This document shows, piece after piece, positions 5,701-6,320 of a stretch of DNA of 6,320 nucleotides (positions are counted from its first letter, which is position 1; every line of letters starts with the position of its first letter). Source of the DNA: CAYNNP01 sp964398215 (GTDB lineage: Bacteria; Planctomycetota; Planctomycetia; Pirellulales; Pirellulaceae). The notes under the pieces are model-generated. The model had not been told where the DNA came from. It saw nothing but the letters and a program-made list of their open reading frames with translations, and did not search any database. Both the position numbers and the translations under genes were made by a program. The stretch covers positions 1-6,320 of the forward strand of contig CAYNNP010000315.1 in the NCBI GenBank assembly GCA_964398215.1, written 5' to 3'.

Positions 5701-6320
5701 TAGCTGAAAGTGACGCTGGAATTGTCATTCAATGCCGGTGCGTAATCCCAAGTTCCATCTCCATTGTCCATCAGGGTGCCACCACCCGACACGATCATCA
5801 GTCCGTTGACCATCAAAGTATCCAAATCGATGTCCGAAGCATTGCTAAGCAACTCCATTTGGTTGATCGTGCGCACCACGTCTTCGGTGGCCGCTGCCAA
5901 GGCAACGGGTGTTGTCGTCGGACTATCGTTGACCGGAGTAACATCAATATCAATCGTGTCCTGGGACGACAAACTTCCTCCCGCACTCAAATCATTGGTC
6001 AAGATAACTACCGACGCAGGACCGTTGAAATCTTGCAGAGGACTGAACGTGGTATTTTCAAGTGCTGCATTAATATCAGCAATTGAGCCACTAAAAGTCA
6101 TGGTAGCATCGTCGGTTCCATCACCGAATAAAAACGAAAGTCCGCTTGTGTCGCCCAGCGTCAGCAGTCCGTTGGTTGACGTAAGCGTGACTTGCAAAGG
6201 ACCGTTGCCGGCATCAACGTCGGACACCGTGATCGCATTGCCGGCAAGTTGATTGAAAGTCAAAGTTCCGTCTTCGGGAACATCCTGCGCACCTGGTACC
6301 GAATTGACCGGAGCATCGTT
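2706..6320 (-). CDS. Giant surface repeat protein, C-terminal 1204 residues (cadherin and tandem-95/CSPG-like domains, C-terminal membrane tail); 5' end outside window
   Basis: The frame is open at the right edge, starting in NDAPV, and ends at TGA 2708-2706, so the N-terminus and signal peptide are not seen. Residues below count from the right edge. Domains end in seam motifs such as VND or DVDE: five tandem-95 or CSPG-like domains (1-132, 133-229, 230-370, 371-469, 470-583), three cadherin repeats (584-687, 688-793, 794-897), a further tandem-95-like domain (898-991), an acidic low-complexity linker rich in E, D, S, T and G (about 992-1045), a charged helical region (about 1055-1120), a membrane segment (about 1136-1159) and a short tail. 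The acidic seam and motif residues fit Ca2+ binding, which rigidifies such rods. Proteins of this type act in adhesion or as surface fibres; the exact role here is unknown. No catalytic domain is visible in this part. The end has neither LPXTG nor PEP-CTERM signals. A promoter candidate and a hairpin follow, so the downstream genes are probably separate. Confidence 0.9.
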   Translation of the reverse strand, partial: NDAPVNSVPGAQDVPEDGTLTFNQLAGNAITVSDVDAGNGPLQVTLTSTNGLLTLGDTSGLSFLFGDGTDDATMTFSGSIADINAALENTTFSPLQDFNGPASVVILTNDLSAGGSLSSQDTIDIDVTPVNDSPTTTPVALAAATEDVVRTINQMELLSNASDIDLDTLMVNGLMIVSGGGTLMDNGDGTWDYAPALNDNSSVTFSYFVSDGVDSVSATATLDITAVNDTPTANAPGALNATEQIGLELTSTGFTLADVDSTTNDIFVMFTVSEGVINFSAGDSGVSVSNSGTSVVGLTGTVSAVSAFLDGSTTGSLEYINDLDAPSATVSLIMNVNDLGNSGADPGTSGGPSDEEVETTTTINVTSVNDAPAGVVDNYSITEDSTLTSVLGTNDLLGNDIDVDGDALTVNTAPIVDVSNGSLTLNSDGTFIYIPNQDFNGTDTFTYELTDGNLSSQAVVTIDVAAVNDSPTVTIGALSVDEGAGITLNNAVLQALDVDDGPLGLTFDVTDAPDHGILELSTAPGIAVTSFTQSDVNNGIVRYVHDDSETLTDSFSVLLSDGGEDSSQSVLATVNVIINPQNDFAITPVTDIDGSVNQVLENSLPGTSVGITALATDGDAADSVSYSLDDNDGGRFQIDTTTGEVTVAGSIDREADGATRNIIVRATSDDGSTVVQNMSIDIVDVDEFDVSTISDNDSRLNQVDENASNGTEVGYTAFATDADATNNLVTYNLQDNASGRFAIDGNTGIVTVADGSLLDREVAASYDIIVRATSSDGSMVDQTVTIGINDIDEFDITPIVDADGQLDSVAENSAIGTSVGIVSFAFDADATNSLVTYAATDTAGGLFAINGATGEVTVAGNIDFETASSHTISITATSQDGSASAIDFAITVLNVNESPVGQEDLLVISPGQVVAFSPASILANDIDPEGNALTIQIVSQPADGSLITDSLGNLIYVPRNNSASTDSFTYVASDGALLSDPVTVTIEKSIVPGLSPSDGEGEEGADAESPTDDQDTIIQKMKKPDAIETTSTAADAGTVSPFSSGRSVQGDAAEGIEASLAELDSFQRRQRSVDSTFVFLTDQSELLEFDASEHEIGVDMLRSLELQALERLLQQEIYESVSWTAWDEDSYYGDSPVAVYVGTVGAAAGLFSVGYVMWAIRGGAFIAALSTSLPSWRLIDPSSLLGAYQSSRAIANDRVEKLMN
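2766..2915 (-). other. C-terminal membrane tail of the giant protein
   Basis: Residues 1136-1159 form a hydrophobic, Gly/Ala/Val-rich membrane segment (VAVYVGTVGAAAGLFSVGY and on). It runs into the pattern W-x-IRGG, a second hydrophobic stretch with AALSTSLPSW, then RLIDPSSLL (to residue 1185). Directly before it is a charged helix with LQALERLLQQEIYESVSW, then an acidic Tyr-rich turn. From memory, giant repeat proteins of planctomycetes and gammaproteobacteria share tails of the form GYVxWxxRGGxLLASLLSSLP followed by W-R-x-x-DPLxxL; this copy fits, with SSLL in place of the usual PLPVL-like end. An anchoring or sorting role is inferred. Confidence 0.65.
3348..3629 (-). other. Last tandem-95-like (Big_9-type) domain before the linker
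   Basis: Residues 898-991 of the partial giant protein. Signature features are ILANDIDPEGNALT, QPADGSL, a LIYVPR strand and DSFTYVASDG, the classic order of this domain class. It follows the cadherin triplet through the seam NVNESP and leads into the acidic linker after EKSIV. It marks a return to the domain type found on the N-terminal side of the cadherins. Confidence 0.75.
3630..4571 (-). repeat. Three tandem cadherin repeats, about 312-318 bp each
   Basis: Units are 4260-4571 (104 residues), 3942-4259 (106) and 3630-3941 (104). Shared pattern: F-(A/D)-(I/V)-(T/S) start, D-x-D or DND, V-x-EN (VLEN, VDEN, VAEN), GT-x-VG, a DGDA or DADA calcium motif, a GG or SG-x-F-x-I strand, TG-x-VTVA, a DRE or DFE motif, I-x-V/I-x-ATS-x-DGS, and a DVDE, DIDE or NVNE end. 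These match the calcium-ligand positions of bacterial cadherin domains. The third unit has DFE in place of DRE and NVNE in place of DVDE/DIDE, a mild change at ligand positions. The DNA copies have diverged strongly at third codon positions, so this is an old duplication, not a recent DNA-level repeat. Confidence 0.85.
4572..6320 (-). repeat. Array of five tandem-95/CSPG-like beta-sandwich domains (protein-level repeats)
   Basis: Five domains of about 97-141 residues lie at 5925-6320 (cut by the edge), 5634-5924, 5211-5633, 4914-5210 and 4572-4913. Seams read PVNDSP, AVNDTP, SVNDAP, AVNDSP and PQNDF, a typical inter-domain Ca2+-site pattern. Two classes are mixed. Domains 2 and 4 are tandem-95-like: LSNASDIDLD or LGNDIDVDGD, then DGTWDYAP or DGTFIYIPNQDFNG, then F-Y-SDG or F-Y-TDG. 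Domains 1, 3 and 5 are CSPG-like, with DVD near the start and long variable loops. Domain 3 carries a Gly/Asp/Glu-rich loop before its last strand (about residues 337-360 from the right edge). Class assignment is by eye from family knowledge. Confidence 0.75.

Noticed and set aside
3736..6252. Several long plus-strand open frames (3736-3978, 4141-4446, 4486-4983, 5188-5703, 5764-6252)
   Set aside because: They are antisense to the giant repeat gene. Its Asp/Val/Thr/Ser-rich repeats rarely give stops in this antisense frame, so the frames recur with the repeats. They show no domain pattern of their own.
1..6320. A single functional system joining all four genes
   Set aside because: Only the unknown gene and comB are tightly spaced. 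The other junctions have gaps of 154 and 191 nt with hairpins or promoter-like signals, and no shared pathway is visible.
1..6320. CRISPR arrays, tRNA or rRNA genes, insertion sequences, phage or defence genes
   Set aside because: No regularly spaced short DNA repeats, cloverleaf, transposase, terminal inverted repeats or defence motifs were seen; the repeats present are protein-level domains.

Overview
The window looks like chromosomal DNA of a marine-type planctomycete (Pirellulaceae-like, Planctomycetota). This is an inference from three things: a very large surface protein built of cadherin-like and tandem-95/CSPG-like repeats with a C-terminal tail of a kind I associate with planctomycete and gammaproteobacterial giant proteins, a secreted sialate O-acetylesterase-family enzyme, and a bacterial ComB homologue, all at intermediate GC content. 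No 16S rRNA or other phylogenetic marker is present, so the taxon is not proven.

All four genes lie on the minus strand, so transcription runs from high to low coordinates. From right to left: (1) 6320-2706 is the C-terminal 1204 residues of a giant secreted or surface repeat protein whose start lies beyond the right edge. It has five tandem-95/CSPG-like domains, three cadherin repeats of about 105 residues, one more tandem-95-like domain, an acidic linker, and a C-terminal helix plus membrane tail. (2) 2705-2552 is a short intergenic stretch with a hairpin just after the giant gene and an extended -10 promoter candidate. (3) 2551-2168 is a small gene of unknown function (127 residues from the preferred start). 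(4) 2164-1409 is a 2-phosphosulfolactate phosphatase (ComB) homologue only 3 nt downstream of it, probably co-transcribed. (5) 1408-1218 is an intergenic stretch with a weak intrinsic terminator candidate. (6) 1217-1 is a secreted SGNH-type sialate O-acetylesterase (SASA family), cut by the left edge before its C-terminus.

Apart from the likely two-gene unit (unknown protein plus comB), nothing shows that the genes act together. The giant protein and the esterase are both exported and fit a cell-surface and polysaccharide-using lifestyle, while ComB is expected to be cytoplasmic. The plus strand carries no convincing gene. The most interesting material is in the giant protein: its conserved-looking C-terminal tail, and tandem cadherin repeats that keep their amino-acid motifs while using different codons almost throughout.
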